A DNA stretch of 64,000 bases from Mucilaginibacter ginsenosidivorax (GTDB lineage: Bacteria > Bacteroidota > Bacteroidia > Sphingobacteriales > Sphingobacteriaceae), in NCBI RefSeq assembly GCF_007971525.1, contig NZ_CP042437.1:496001-560000 (forward strand). Reading direction: 5' to 3'. The translations under genes were made by a program, and so were the position numbers. How positions within the stretch are numbered: the first letter of the stretch is position 1; each line of letters starts with the position of its first letter. Below, one piece after another: positions 36,874-46,732 of this stretch. The notes under the pieces were generated by a model. That model saw only the letters and a program-made list of their open reading frames with translations, had not been told where the DNA came from and made no database searches.

Positions 36874-39800
36874 TCAACCATTATAAACTACACGCTCGCC
36901 ATTTACGGTTGCAAAACCCTTTTTCACCGCAATATCAATGCCGTTTAACATGGCGCTTTCAACGTTGGTACCAAGCCGGGCAAATCCAAACAGCTTCGCC
37001 CCCTCCCTTACCAGGTCGGACTGGGCAAGGCTTACCTGGTTATGAAGAATTTCGCGGATGGCGTTCGCTACCTCTTCGGGCGGCAGGTCATCGGCATCCC
37101 GTTTATCGGCATCGGTTTTGGCAACGCGATAGATGCTATACTTTTCCGGGTTTTGGTCTACTTTCCAGAAATAAACATTGCCCCCTGCGGTTTTAGTTTG
37201 GGTAAGGTTCATCTGCTCAAATACCCCGTCCAGGTGATTAACGTATCGTGCAGTTACCCGATTAATTCCCCATGCTGCCAATACACGCCTGATGAGCAGC
37301 TCCTTGCTTATCGGCGATTCGGTTTGTAATACATTAAATACCTGCGCTTTAAGCTTGCCACGGTTATGCTGCATGATAAAATCATCGGCTGTCAGGGTAT
37401 GAACAGTATCTAGGTGGCTAACCTCATATGCTTCGGCAACTTTTGAAACAGCCGGGGTTGCGGGCCGGGCTTGTGCTTCCGGAACAGACCTGTTAAATGA
37501 TGGTTTGTTGTTTAAGTCTTCGGGCCGGGGTGGTACCGGTTTTGCTTTTTCCGTTACCGCCGGTTCGACGGCTTTCTTTTTACTTTCTTCTGCCTTAGTA
37601 ACAGCCTCCATTATACCGCTGATAACCTTGTCCGGCTTTTCCCACCATTCTGTCGACCAGATCTTGTGCACATTCCATCCTAACGACTTTAACACATCCA
37701 CCTGCACAATTTCCCTGTCGCGCGAGGTGCTTGCCGCATGGTAATTTTTACCATCGGTTAAAACGCCCAAAATATATGCCGATGGGTTTTCCCTATCCAC
37801 AATGCCAAGGTCAATCCTGAAATCAGAACATCCTATCTGGCTGTGTACTTCATAACCATGTTTACGAACCGATTCGGCTATGCTTAGCTCAAACCCGCCA
37901 TCTTCTTTCTGCTTAACGGATGCACGTGGCGGCAGGGCGCTTTTCCCTTTTTCAGCATAAGCTAAAAAGGCTTTTAATCCTGCTACGCCCTCAGAAGATG
38001 TGCGGTTAAGGTCTATCTGATCTGACCTTAAAGTCGAAAATACTTTCATCTCATATCTTGCCCTTGATACAGCTACATTTAGCCTCCTCCAGCCGCCATC
38101 GCGGTTTACCGGGCCAAAGTTCAGGCTTACTTTTCCTTTTTCGTCTGGCCCATAGCCTATCGAAAACAGGATCACATCGCGTTCATCACCCTGAACGTTC
38201 TCCAGGTTTTTGATAAACAGGGGTTCTCCTGTTTCCAGGGCAATCTTTTCCAGGTCGGGCCTAAGTACAAAAACGTCCGTTAACATATCATCAATCAACA
38301 GCTGCTGCACCGAGCTAAAGGTTACTATGCCAATACTCCTTTTGGCCAGCAACGGATCAGACAATCGCTTAATCACCTCATCAACAATCGCTTTGGCTTC
38401 GTATTTATTTTGCCTGCTTTTCCCTTTATCGTAATGCCCTTCTACAGGCACAAAACTCACTTTGCTGGTAATATCATCTGTTGACGGGAAGGTAAGCAGC
38501 TTGTTATCATAATATTTGGCATTGCTAAACGCAATTAAACTTTCATGCTTGCTCCTGTAATGCCACAGCAGGTGTTGCGATGGCATAGATAACGCAAGGC
38601 AATCGTCCAGGATGCTTTCCAGGTCTTCTTTCTCCACATTGTCCTCATCAAAGTTATTGGTGGCAAAAAAGCTGGTCGGCGGCATTTGTTTGGGGTCGCC
38701 TACTACAATTACGTTTGTGCCCCGGGCAATGGCGCCAACTGCCTCGCAGGTAGGCAATTGGGATGCTTCATCAAATATCACCAGGTCGAACTTAGGGTTC
38801 CCCGCATCAAAATACTGGGCTACCGATATCGGGCTCATCAGCATACAAGGTGCCAGCCGGTGCAGCAAATTAGGAATGCCATCAAATATTTTGCGGATAG
38901 ACATAGCCCTTCCATTATTCCTGATCACCCGCTGCAACATGCCAATTTCCGAGCTTTGCGATGCCTCCTGCGTAAACGACGGAATGTTTGCTGCAAGCCT
39001 TGCATATAACTCCTCCCGGGTAAGCATTTCAAACTTGCTGCTCACCTCGCGAAACTTCCTTATTTTTTCGCCAAACAGGCCGCTGTTAAAACTGGCCAGC
39101 TCGGGGTGCAGGCTTAATATATATTCTGCCGCCGAGCGGTAAAATCCTTTTTGAAACTGCCTTACCAGGTCGGCATTTGCCATACTGCCTTTTTCGTAAG
39201 CGGTAAGTAAGGGGTCTAATCTTACGGCCAGGGCTTTGTCCCGTGTCAATGTCCAGTTGTACCAATCTTTCAATTCGTCAAGGTGTTGCACCCATTTAAC
39301 GGCCTCATCAATCAGGTCAGCAGTATAATCGCCGGTAACAACGGGCAACGTGGCAAAGTTTATACCCAACAGTTGTTGAATTTGCCCTTCGGTAGTAGTC
39401 ATTTGCTGCTCTGTAGCCAGTAAGCCGCTTAACGCGCCTGAGTTTTGGATAATAAACGCCCTGCTGCCTTCGGTAAACTCGCGCGATAATGCCGCCCGCC
39501 ACTCCCTTAACTGGGTGGCACCTACAAGCGTTCCTGCGGCGCGGTTAATATTGATAACGGCATCGCTGATACGAATCAGACCGTCCCAGTCGGGATCGCC
39601 ACTTTTCCATAAAAAGCCGAGCAGGCCGGGTAAAAAAGCAGCTTTGTCAATCACATCCTGTTCTGCCCGGAAGGCTATCACCTGCTGCAAGTCCTGGGCT
39701 ATGGCCGATTTATCAATTTGCCCCGTGGCCGATAGCGCGCGCATGTTTTTTACAATTGTCCGCTGGCCCAGCCACCGGGGTAAAAACCATTTACCATCGG

Positions 39801-42750
39801 CAATATTCCATTCAGATAAAATTCTTTGCGCAGGTATAGCTAAAACTTCTTTTTGATACCGGCCAAGCAAAGCCGAACGTAGTTTATCGCGCTGTTGCCC
39901 ATGAGCCGCAACGCCTACTACCTGGGCAAAGGTTTGCTCCAGAAAATCGGCCTGCAGCAATGATGCCGGAATATCGGGCAAGTTGAGCAGTAAACTTACC
40001 AGGTTATGTAACGATTGCTGCTGCTCCTTGCCTTTAACCAACCCGTTTATTTTCAGCAACCTGCTTACGCCAACAAGCTCGCTTTGGTATTTGCTTAAAA
40101 GGTCAAGCAGATTCTCTATCAATTGGCCGGCGTCTTGTTTTAGCTGGTTATTATATTGCTGCAAACGCATGTATTGCAGGGCATGGTTTGCCGGCTGGCC
40201 TATTAGCGCACCGGCTACCTGTAATTCTTCGGCTACATCGTGCCAGGCAGTTAGCTTTGCAGGGCTTAGCTGCGCTATCGCGCCTGCTGTAAAATATACC
40301 CTATCCTCCCCTTTTTCAAAACGGCTGTAGCTGCTAAACAAATCAAACAACGAATACCCGAACGGGTATTTTTTATGTAGCACTTCAACATAGGTATTCA
40401 ACTCATTTCGCAGGGCAAACAGGCGGTCGGCCTCGTCGCGGTGGCTTTCGGGGGCGGCTTTGCGGGCCACCTCGGTAGCTGCTTTCAGCTGCTCCAGCAC
40501 CGCTGTTTTTTTTGATTTGTTGGAATGCAACTCGAGGCAAAAATCGCCTATGCCTATTGATTCCAGCCTGTCTTCCACCACTTCAAGAGCGGCTTTTTTT
40601 GCTGCTACAAAAAGCACCCGCTTCCCGGCGTATAAGGCATTGGCTATAATATTGGTAATAGTTTGCGACTTGCCCGTTCCCGGGGGCCCATGCAGCACAA
40701 AGCTTTTATCCTGGCCCGAACTTACTATGGCCTGCAACTGCGACGAATCGGTACTAATGGGGAGCGCGATATTTGCCGGGTGCAGCTGGCTATCCTGTAT
40801 CAGCGATACGTCGGCATTTTCCTGCGCCTGCCACTCCAGCTTGCCCGATACCAGACTGGCTACCACTTTATTGCGATAAAGATGATCGGCATTGTTATGA
40901 ATATCGTTCCAGAGGATAAACTTACTGAACGAGAAGGTGCCCAGCACCGCCTGTTCCTCTACATCCCATCTTGACTTGGCCATGATGGCCTGCCGAACAA
41001 TGTTAAATATCAGCTTTACATCTACCCCGCTTTCGTCTTTAGGTAATGTATCCAGGCCTCCAATGGTGATGCCAAAATCCTGCCTTATCATTTCCAGCAA
41101 GGTAATGTTCACCATAGTTTCCTCGTCGCGGCTGCGAATTACGTAGCCCTTTTGGGCCGATTTACGAATGATCTCTACCGGCACCAGCAATACTGGCGCA
41201 TACCTCGGGCGCTCGCTTGCATCGGTTTCATACCATCTTAGCAAACCCAGGCCGATATAAAGCGTGTTAGCTCCATTCTCCTCGATGGATAACCGCGAGG
41301 CACGGAACAAACTGGTAAGGCCGTTGGTTAACTCCGGCTCGGGTAAAAAACTACGGATACGTTTTTGACTCAGTTCGTGCTGTATCAACTCGGCAATCGG
41401 GTCTGATTGATGCAGGGCCTGGTACATGCCGGCATCGCGCAGCGAGTTATCCCAATCGGCCGGCCTTGGCAACACCTGGAACTCCTGCCCATCGGCCAGG
41501 GCATCTTCCAGTTTTCCAACGTTCACGGTCATAAATTGCACTACGCTTTTGGTTATCCGGATATTGAGCAGGCTGTTACGCAACGTAAGGTCGAGTAATT
41601 TACGCTCCCAGAGGCGCTGTTTGGAAATCTCGATATGATCTACATTTTTTAGTTTTTGTCCGGCGTAAATTTCTTCGGGCAGGGCATTGGCCCGCTGCTG
41701 GCGGCTTTCTTCAATAATCTCCCAGCCTGCGGCGGTTTGTACCCTTAAGGGCAACGGCCGTATACCGCTAAAACGGGCGCGCTTAATATCTATAAATAAT
41801 ATAAATTCGCTGGCGTTCAACATTTTTTGCCCGGCCGATGCAGCTGCCGAATCAAATGAGGTATTGTTGCCCGCATTCATGCAGGTAGCCTCTACAATAG
41901 CTATCTCACTTATACCATCCACCGTGCGTTTGGTAATAAGCGATGGATCATCGTTCACCGCATCGGCAAATGATTCGTCAACCAGCCAGCCGCCGGCAAA
42001 GGCGTGCCCTTTCACTATGATAATAATCGGATGGATCCCCACAGCCTCCATACAGGCGGCATATAACAATGATAGATCGAGGCAATTGGCCAGCCTGTTG
42101 GCAAATATGGCATCACAAAGCCGAATGCGCTGGCCGCTTTCCTCAAAGCTGGCAGGTACTGTACAATATATCAGTTGCTGCTCGGCAATGGCCTCGTAAA
42201 TAGCAGCCATTTGCTTACGTACCCTATCGGGGCTGCGGCTTTGGTAATCGTCAAATGATGGGTTATCCGTCCAGCTTTGTAAAATGGCAGATGCCCGGCG
42301 AAGGATCTTCGGAATTTCGGGGTGATTTGGCGTTACAAAAGCTGCCAGCATCTCGGGCAGCAAGCCCAGGCCATTCCATTGGTCATAAGCAAGCAGTTCT
42401 ATCGGGCGATTTTCTGACAATAGCAGTTCATCGCCATTACGGATAATAATATTTATGGTACCCGATACTTTCTCAGTTAATTCTGCCAGGTATTGGGCTG
42501 ATAAATTGAGCTGTATAGCCCCTGTTTCATAGGCATCCCCCTGTTCTACATACCCGTAAAGCCTTTTCCACGAAGGTGCAAATGCCGGTTCAACGGTAAT
42601 TTCAACTTCCAGGGCATTCCAATCGGCACCGGTAGTGTTGTTAATTACCAGTGACCGGATTACCGGCACATGGTTTTGCTGAAGTGCGAAATTGATTACA
42701 GGGGTATATGTAAGATTGATATCTGCTGCTGTTAAAATATGCGTGCTCAT
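36874..42750 (-). CDS. Giant DUF4011/SF1 helicase with transglutaminase-like and Vsr-like domains
   Basis: 1958 residues, one gene with no partner. In order: an N-terminal beta domain (1-120); a transglutaminase-like domain with Cys223 (ANCLDLSLLYAACMEAVGI) and His249 (KGHAFAGGW); DUF4011 near 370-550 (ERKLLDLTLRNSLLNI); a superfamily 1 helicase with Walker A HGPPGTGKSQT (Lys694) and Walker B VIFDEAS (Asp1327), GDPKQMPP, QGDERDVI and AVSRARYEMKVFSTL; a Vsr/MTES_1575-like nuclease region about 1610-1740 (SDFRIDLGIVD, YILGVLTDGKNYHAA, VDVLKSLGWNVHKIWSTEWW); and a C-terminal DUF3320-like helical domain. DUF4011-helicase-Vsr proteins have been proposed as single-gene phage-defence systems; here this is inferred. 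The acidic residue expected before CDG/TDG is Leu1664, so the nuclease may be altered. It starts the block to the right of ssrA. Confidence 0.9.
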   Translation of the reverse strand: MSTHILTAADINLTYTPVINFALQQNHVPVIRSLVINNTTGADWNALEVEITVEPAFAPSWKRLYGYVEQGDAYETGAIQLNLSAQYLAELTEKVSGTINIIIRNGDELLLSENRPIELLAYDQWNGLGLLPEMLAAFVTPNHPEIPKILRRASAILQSWTDNPSFDDYQSRSPDRVRKQMAAIYEAIAEQQLIYCTVPASFEESGQRIRLCDAIFANRLANCLDLSLLYAACMEAVGIHPIIIIVKGHAFAGGWLVDESFADAVNDDPSLITKRTVDGISEIAIVEATCMNAGNNTSFDSAAASAGQKMLNASEFILFIDIKRARFSGIRPLPLRVQTAAGWEIIEESRQQRANALPEEIYAGQKLKNVDHIEISKQRLWERKLLDLTLRNSLLNIRITKSVVQFMTVNVGKLEDALADGQEFQVLPRPADWDNSLRDAGMYQALHQSDPIAELIQHELSQKRIRSFLPEPELTNGLTSLFRASRLSIEENGANTLYIGLGLLRWYETDASERPRYAPVLLVPVEIIRKSAQKGYVIRSRDEETMVNITLLEMIRQDFGITIGGLDTLPKDESGVDVKLIFNIVRQAIMAKSRWDVEEQAVLGTFSFSKFILWNDIHNNADHLYRNKVVASLVSGKLEWQAQENADVSLIQDSQLHPANIALPISTDSSQLQAIVSSGQDKSFVLHGPPGTGKSQTITNIIANALYAGKRVLFVAAKKAALEVVEDRLESIGIGDFCLELHSNKSKKTAVLEQLKAATEVARKAAPESHRDEADRLFALRNELNTYVEVLHKKYPFGYSLFDLFSSYSRFEKGEDRVYFTAGAIAQLSPAKLTAWHDVAEELQVAGALIGQPANHALQYMRLQQYNNQLKQDAGQLIENLLDLLSKYQSELVGVSRLLKINGLVKGKEQQQSLHNLVSLLLNLPDIPASLLQADFLEQTFAQVVGVAAHGQQRDKLRSALLGRYQKEVLAIPAQRILSEWNIADGKWFLPRWLGQRTIVKNMRALSATGQIDKSAIAQDLQQVIAFRAEQDVIDKAAFLPGLLGFLWKSGDPDWDGLIRISDAVININRAAGTLVGATQLREWRAALSREFTEGSRAFIIQNSGALSGLLATEQQMTTTEGQIQQLLGINFATLPVVTGDYTADLIDEAVKWVQHLDELKDWYNWTLTRDKALAVRLDPLLTAYEKGSMANADLVRQFQKGFYRSAAEYILSLHPELASFNSGLFGEKIRKFREVSSKFEMLTREELYARLAANIPSFTQEASQSSEIGMLQRVIRNNGRAMSIRKIFDGIPNLLHRLAPCMLMSPISVAQYFDAGNPKFDLVIFDEASQLPTCEAVGAIARGTNVIVVGDPKQMPPTSFFATNNFDEDNVEKEDLESILDDCLALSMPSQHLLWHYRSKHESLIAFSNAKYYDNKLLTFPSTDDITSKVSFVPVEGHYDKGKSRQNKYEAKAIVDEVIKRLSDPLLAKRSIGIVTFSSVQQLLIDDMLTDVFVLRPDLEKIALETGEPLFIKNLENVQGDERDVILFSIGYGPDEKGKVSLNFGPVNRDGGWRRLNVAVSRARYEMKVFSTLRSDQIDLNRTSSEGVAGLKAFLAYAEKGKSALPPRASVKQKEDGGFELSIAESVRKHGYEVHSQIGCSDFRIDLGIVDRENPSAYILGVLTDGKNYHAASTSRDREIVQVDVLKSLGWNVHKIWSTEWWEKPDKVISGIMEAVTKAEESKKKAVEPAVTEKAKPVPPRPEDLNNKPSFNRSVPEAQARPATPAVSKVAEAYEVSHLDTVHTLTADDFIMQHNRGKLKAQVFNVLQTESPISKELLIRRVLAAWGINRVTARYVNHLDGVFEQMNLTQTKTAGGNVYFWKVDQNPEKYSIYRVAKTDADKRDADDLPPEEVANAIREILHNQVSLAQSDLVREGAKLFGFARLGTNVESAMLNGIDIAVKKGFATVNGERVVYNG

Positions 42751-43314
42751 ATTAGTTGAAAAGATAGATATTTATTTTTATCTGTTCCATATTAAACGCT
42801 GCGAATGTGTTTTTTTAATATACCCGGCTAAAATATGGGCATGGGGGACTGGTTGGAACACATGAGTCTCGTATAAAAAAGACGTTGTGATTTCGATAGT
42901 ATAGTGTATTCACAGCATCGCTTAAATCACCTCCGATTCGTTACTCATATGACACATTCAATATTTACACAAACATTGGCTTTCAACGCTGGTTAAGACT
43001 CACCCGGCTACGCTGCGCTGGCCACCCTCTCTTCGGCTTCGCCGGAAAGAGGGGTTTGAAAATTTATTACTTATTTTTTATAACGTATTTATATTCAGCG
43101 TTCAAGCCCCTCTTTCCACCACAGGTGAAGAGAGGGTGGCGGGCGCAGCCTCGCCGGGTGAGTCTTCGCCGCCATGCGATATACGTTATTCCCCATTCAG
43201 AATTTCCACCGGGCATTTAGTTACATCCTAAATTTTACATTTCTTAAAAAGCAACCATTTACCCTTTTTTAGAGTAATGACTAATAAAATCAACTACATC
43301 TTAAATTAAAACCT
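42751..43314. other. Gap between helicase and lipoprotein genes
   Basis: 564 nt without a supported gene. It contains the long inverted repeat at 42997-43164. The flanks are A/T-rich. Confidence 0.5.
42997..43164. repeat. Long imperfect inverted repeat (palindromic intergenic element)
   Basis: The left arm (42997-43060) begins GACTCACCCGGCTACGCTGC and includes GCCACCCTCTCTTCGG and GGAAAGAGGGGTTTGAA; the right arm (about 43099-43164) is its reverse complement with scattered differences (GACTCACCCGGCGAGGCTGC). The arms are about 65 nt with a 38-nt A/T-rich centre. No ORF lies inside. It is either a MITE-like element or a REP-type sequence; a transcript would fold into one long hairpin. Confidence 0.8.
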
Positions 43315-44169
43315 ATGAAAAATTACAAGTTACCTCATGCTATCATTGCAGTGTTTGTAAGCATTGTACTGTTGGGCTCCTCATGCAGTAAAAGTTCAAA
43401 CCGGATTATACCAACGCCGCAGCTAACCGGAGTTGTGCTGACCGATAACGCTACCTTCGGCAAGTTACTTACGGATAACAACGGATTCTCGCTTTATTTT
43501 TTCTCCAAAGATGTAAGCGGTGCTTCGGCCTGTGTAGACGGTTGCGCTACTACCTGGCCCGTATTTTACAAAGCAGGGTTGACCATTGGCACCGGCCTGA
43601 CATCATCAGATTTCGGTGTGATTGACAGGCCCGATGGCAGTAAACAAAGTACCTATAAAGGCTGGCCTTTATATTATTACAGCAAAGACCTTAAAGCTGG
43701 TGATACCAATGGTGATAAGGTTGCCAACCTTTGGGCCATAGCCAAAGCCGACTACACAATTATGTTTGGCAACGCCCAACTTATCGGGCTGGATAAGGCC
43801 CAGTACAACGATCAGGGTATAGCTGGTACAGGTTCATCGCAATTTATAACTGATGACAAGGGGCTTACATTGTACATGTTTAGCAAGGATGCATCCAGCA
43901 AAAACAATTTTACCAAAGCCGATTTCAGCAATAATGCCGCGTGGCCCATTTTTGAGGTTACCGAGGTAGCCAGCATCCCCTCAATTTTTGATAAAACCCA
44001 GTTTACCACTATCAACGTATTCGGAAAAACACAGCTTGTTTATAAAGGGCATCCGCTATACCATTTTGAACAGGATGCCGTAACCCGTGGCAATACCAAC
44101 GGCGTAAGCTTCCCGGTACCAGGTAGTGCCATCTGGAAGGTGACCAACAGTACAACGGTAGCTTTATAA
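43315..44169 (+). CDS. Two-repeat secreted lipoprotein (Yx(F/W/Y)xxD-type)
   Basis: 284 residues with a lipobox GSSC (Cys24). Two homologous halves: GFSLYFFSKDVSGASACVDG with TTWPVF (about 60-90), and GLTLYMFSKDASSKNNFTKA with AAWPIF (about 183-210); each is followed by a YKG(W/H)PLY(Y/H)F motif. This matches the secreted-repeat lipoprotein family (Lipoprotein_15/COG4315). Its function is not known. It is transcribed alone and closed by the terminator at 44178-44214. Confidence 0.88.
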   Translation: MKNYKLPHAIIAVFVSIVLLGSSCSKSSNRIIPTPQLTGVVLTDNATFGKLLTDNNGFSLYFFSKDVSGASACVDGCATTWPVFYKAGLTIGTGLTSSDFGVIDRPDGSKQSTYKGWPLYYYSKDLKAGDTNGDKVANLWAIAKADYTIMFGNAQLIGLDKAQYNDQGIAGTGSSQFITDDKGLTLYMFSKDASSKNNFTKADFSNNAAWPIFEVTEVASIPSIFDKTQFTTINVFGKTQLVYKGHPLYHFEQDAVTRGNTNGVSFPVPGSAIWKVTNSTTVAL

Positions 44170-44177
44170 ACAGTTTT

Positions 44178-44214
44178 AACCCGGCGAGCGACAAATATCA
44201 CCCGCCGGGTTTTA
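44178..44214 (+). terminator. Terminator of the two-repeat lipoprotein gene
   Basis: AACCCGGCG (44178-44186) pairs perfectly with CGCCGGGTT (44203-44211), followed by TTAT. It begins 8 nt after the stop codon. Confidence 0.8.
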
Positions 44215-44306
44215 TAACGTTAAAAAAGGCTACACAAGTGACTGTTGCCGTAACCCATCCCGATACACTCAAAGTATTACGGCCTACGTTTAATACGTAT
44301 AAGAAA

Positions 44307-45131
44307 TTAATTGCAATTTTCCTTTATAACCGCTTCAGCTTGCTTATTGCCTAATGCCAAAGCTTTTTTAAAGTCGGCACAAGCGCCAGGCTTATCGTTC
44401 GCATCAAGTTTAATCGCGCCTAAGTTTAAATATGCCTCGCCGTTATCGGGGTTTATTTTCAGGCATTGGTTCAAATCTTCGATGGCTCCTTTTATATCTT
44501 TCAAAAGTGCCCGAGAAACCCCTCTGTATAAATATCCCAAATCGAAGGCTGGTTTTAACTTAACGACTTCATCATATGCTGTTACCGCGCCCGAAAAATC
44601 TTTTAACACTGCCTTAGTAATGCCTATATTAAAGTAGATATCGGGATTACCCGGATTCAGACTGAGGGCCTTGTTAAAGTCTTTTAACGCATCATTATGT
44701 AATTGCAATCGGTTTTCAACCCCTCCCCTGTTCAAATACGCTTTTGAAACGTTAGGATTTAAGAAAATGGCTTGATTATAGTCAGTTAAGGCTCCGTTAT
44801 TGTCTCCCAAAACATATTTTGACCAGCCACGGTTATCATAAGCACTGGCCGCTTTAGGATAGCCCTGTAAGTAAACACTATAATCCTCGATAGAACCTTT
44901 GATATCCTTAAGGTAATATCTGACCAGCCCCCTATAAAAATAAGGCCCGTAATATTTTGGATTGACAACTATAGCAGAATCATAGTAAACCCGCGCATCA
45001 GAATAATTACGAAGCACCTGTTGCTGATGCCCTTTCTGGAAAAATCCATAAGCTTTTAATGTATCAGTCTGACAAAATCCTATTGAGGAAATTATCATGT
45101 TTATTAGGAATAACACCAAAGGTTTACGCAT
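44307..45131 (-). CDS. Secreted TPR-repeat protein
   Basis: 274 residues with a signal peptide (about 1-20, IGFCQ). Six to seven tetratricopeptide repeats fill residues 25-265; typical units read AYLNRGGVENRLQLHNDALK and AYLNLGAIKLDANDKPGACA. Such proteins serve as periplasmic scaffolds; no partner is evident. A single gene between convergent and divergent neighbours. Confidence 0.88.
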   Translation of the reverse strand: MRKPLVLFLINMIISSIGFCQTDTLKAYGFFQKGHQQQVLRNYSDARVYYDSAIVVNPKYYGPYFYRGLVRYYLKDIKGSIEDYSVYLQGYPKAASAYDNRGWSKYVLGDNNGALTDYNQAIFLNPNVSKAYLNRGGVENRLQLHNDALKDFNKALSLNPGNPDIYFNIGITKAVLKDFSGAVTAYDEVVKLKPAFDLGYLYRGVSRALLKDIKGAIEDLNQCLKINPDNGEAYLNLGAIKLDANDKPGACADFKKALALGNKQAEAVIKENCN

Positions 45132-45203
45132 GATGTAAATATAAACCTTCGACCATCTTTTCCAAAGATCAAACTATTATTAGCCAGAACACTTCCGACG
45201 CTA

Positions 45204-46727
45204 TTACAATTTCAACTCGCCCCAACCCTGCCGGTATGTACGGCGGATGTATTGATTGGCTGGTTCAAAGTTGGTTACGCGCATGTTTTCGCCATCCCAA
45301 TTCAAACCGGTGTACCTGCCGCTGAATTTGTAGCCTTCCATGTTGCCATAAACCGGATCGTTGCGTTTTATTTTCTCGCGCAGGTTAAAGGTGCGCAGCA
45401 ACAGGTTGCCCATCAGCACTGTTTCTGTCAATGGCCCTGCATACCCCACAAATGGCGAATCCACCTCCATTTTGCCGTAGCCAGCTATACTGGCATCAAC
45501 CCATTGCCACCAATGGCCATCCATACCACCGGCAACGCGCGGGTACTTTTCGGGTACGTTTATATCCTTGTTTAAGGTCAGCGGCAGCAGTCGGGGGTGA
45601 CTGCCTCCCCATCCGCAGGAAACCTTCCCTTTGGTGCCTATAAACAGTGTACAGCCTTCAAAATCATTTTCGCCGGGGAAATCGCCCAGGGCTTCATTCA
45701 TGTTTAAGGCTGGGTCAAGCTCGTTAAGGCGCTCGGGAGTTATGCCGCCGTCCATCCAATACAAATCGAGGTTTTTACCATTTTGCTGTTTAAATTTAAA
45801 CTTGATTGAACTGGATACGGGCCCGCTTTCGGGATAAATACCTTCTTTAAAAATACCGCTGTAAACGGTGCTGGCACTGCCCGAAACTTCGGTTGGGTAA
45901 CCCAGGCCAAGCAGTTTAAAAGGCGGCCCCATAATGTGGCAGCCCATATCGCCCAGCGCGCCGGTGCCAAACTCCCACCAGCCGCGCCAGTTAAAGGGCA
46001 CCAGGTTGTCAATATAATTGGTTTGCTTTGCAGTACCCAGCCACAAATCCCATTTAAGTTCTTTAGGAATTGGCGGGCTTGTTTTTGGCCATGAAATGCC
46101 TTGCGGCCAAACCGGCCTGTCGGTCCAGCAGTATACTTTCTCGATATCGCCTATCAGGCCGGCTTCAAACCATTCGCGCATGGTGCGCATACCATCACAG
46201 GATGCCCCCTGGTCGCCCATTTGGGTTACCACCTGGTATTTTTCCGATGCCTGGGTTAATATGCGAGCTTCGTAAATGTCATGTGTTAATGGCTTTTGCA
46301 GGTACAAATGTTTTTTAAGTTGCATAGCGCTCAGCCCAACCAAAGCGTGGTTATGATCGGGTATGGCCACGGTTACGGCATCAAAGTTTTTATGCTGTTT
46401 ATCAAACAACTCGCGCCAGTCGTGATAATAAGGCGCTTTGGGGAACTCTTTGCGGCGTGGGGCGGCCTGCCTGTCGTCAACATCGCATAAAAAGGCTATA
46501 ACGGCATTCTTTTTAGGCGCGGTAGCAAAGTGCTTAATATCATTTTCGGCTTCGCCGCCGCAACCTATCGCGGCAATGTACAGCTTATCGCTTGGCGCGG
46601 TGTAACCTTTGCCACCCAGCACAAAACGAGGCACGATGTAAAAACCGGCTGTTGCTATGGCGGCTTTTTTTATAAAGTCGGCGCGGCTTATGCCATTGTG
46701 GTCTTTTGTTTCATCCAATTGCTCCAT
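45204..46727 (-). CDS. Gfo/Idh/MocA-family oxidoreductase
   Basis: 507 residues. An N-terminal export-type segment SRADFIKKAAIATAGFYIVP resembles the Tat-type leaders common in this group, but has a single Arg-Ala rather than the twin Arg. The NAD-binding fold begins at KLYIAAIGCGGEA (about 47-60), and the EKP-like motif appears as LYLQKPLTHDIYEA near 138-150. The C-terminal domain matches the Bacteroidota/Planctomycetes proteins of this family (GWWEFGTGALGDMGCHIM). It would oxidise or reduce a sugar or cyclitol. The DUF1080 gene ends 5 nt upstream, so the two form an operon, as is common for 3-keto-glycoside metabolism. Confidence 0.9.
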   Translation of the reverse strand: MEQLDETKDHNGISRADFIKKAAIATAGFYIVPRFVLGGKGYTAPSDKLYIAAIGCGGEAENDIKHFATAPKKNAVIAFLCDVDDRQAAPRRKEFPKAPYYHDWRELFDKQHKNFDAVTVAIPDHNHALVGLSAMQLKKHLYLQKPLTHDIYEARILTQASEKYQVVTQMGDQGASCDGMRTMREWFEAGLIGDIEKVYCWTDRPVWPQGISWPKTSPPIPKELKWDLWLGTAKQTNYIDNLVPFNWRGWWEFGTGALGDMGCHIMGPPFKLLGLGYPTEVSGSASTVYSGIFKEGIYPESGPVSSSIKFKFKQQNGKNLDLYWMDGGITPERLNELDPALNMNEALGDFPGENDFEGCTLFIGTKGKVSCGWGGSHPRLLPLTLNKDINVPEKYPRVAGGMDGHWWQWVDASIAGYGKMEVDSPFVGYAGPLTETVLMGNLLLRTFNLREKIKRNDPVYGNMEGYKFSGRYTGLNWDGENMRVTNFEPANQYIRRTYRQGWGELKL

Positions 46728-46732
46728 GGTTA

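Noticed and set aside
38612..42199. Long plus-strand frames opposite the helicase gene (for example 38612-39142 and 41687-42199)
   Set aside because: They are antisense shadows of a 1958-codon gene whose motifs are all on the minus strand; their translations show no domain.
36874..42750. Part of a restriction-modification system
   Set aside because: No methyltransferase or specificity gene is adjacent; the domain set stands alone.
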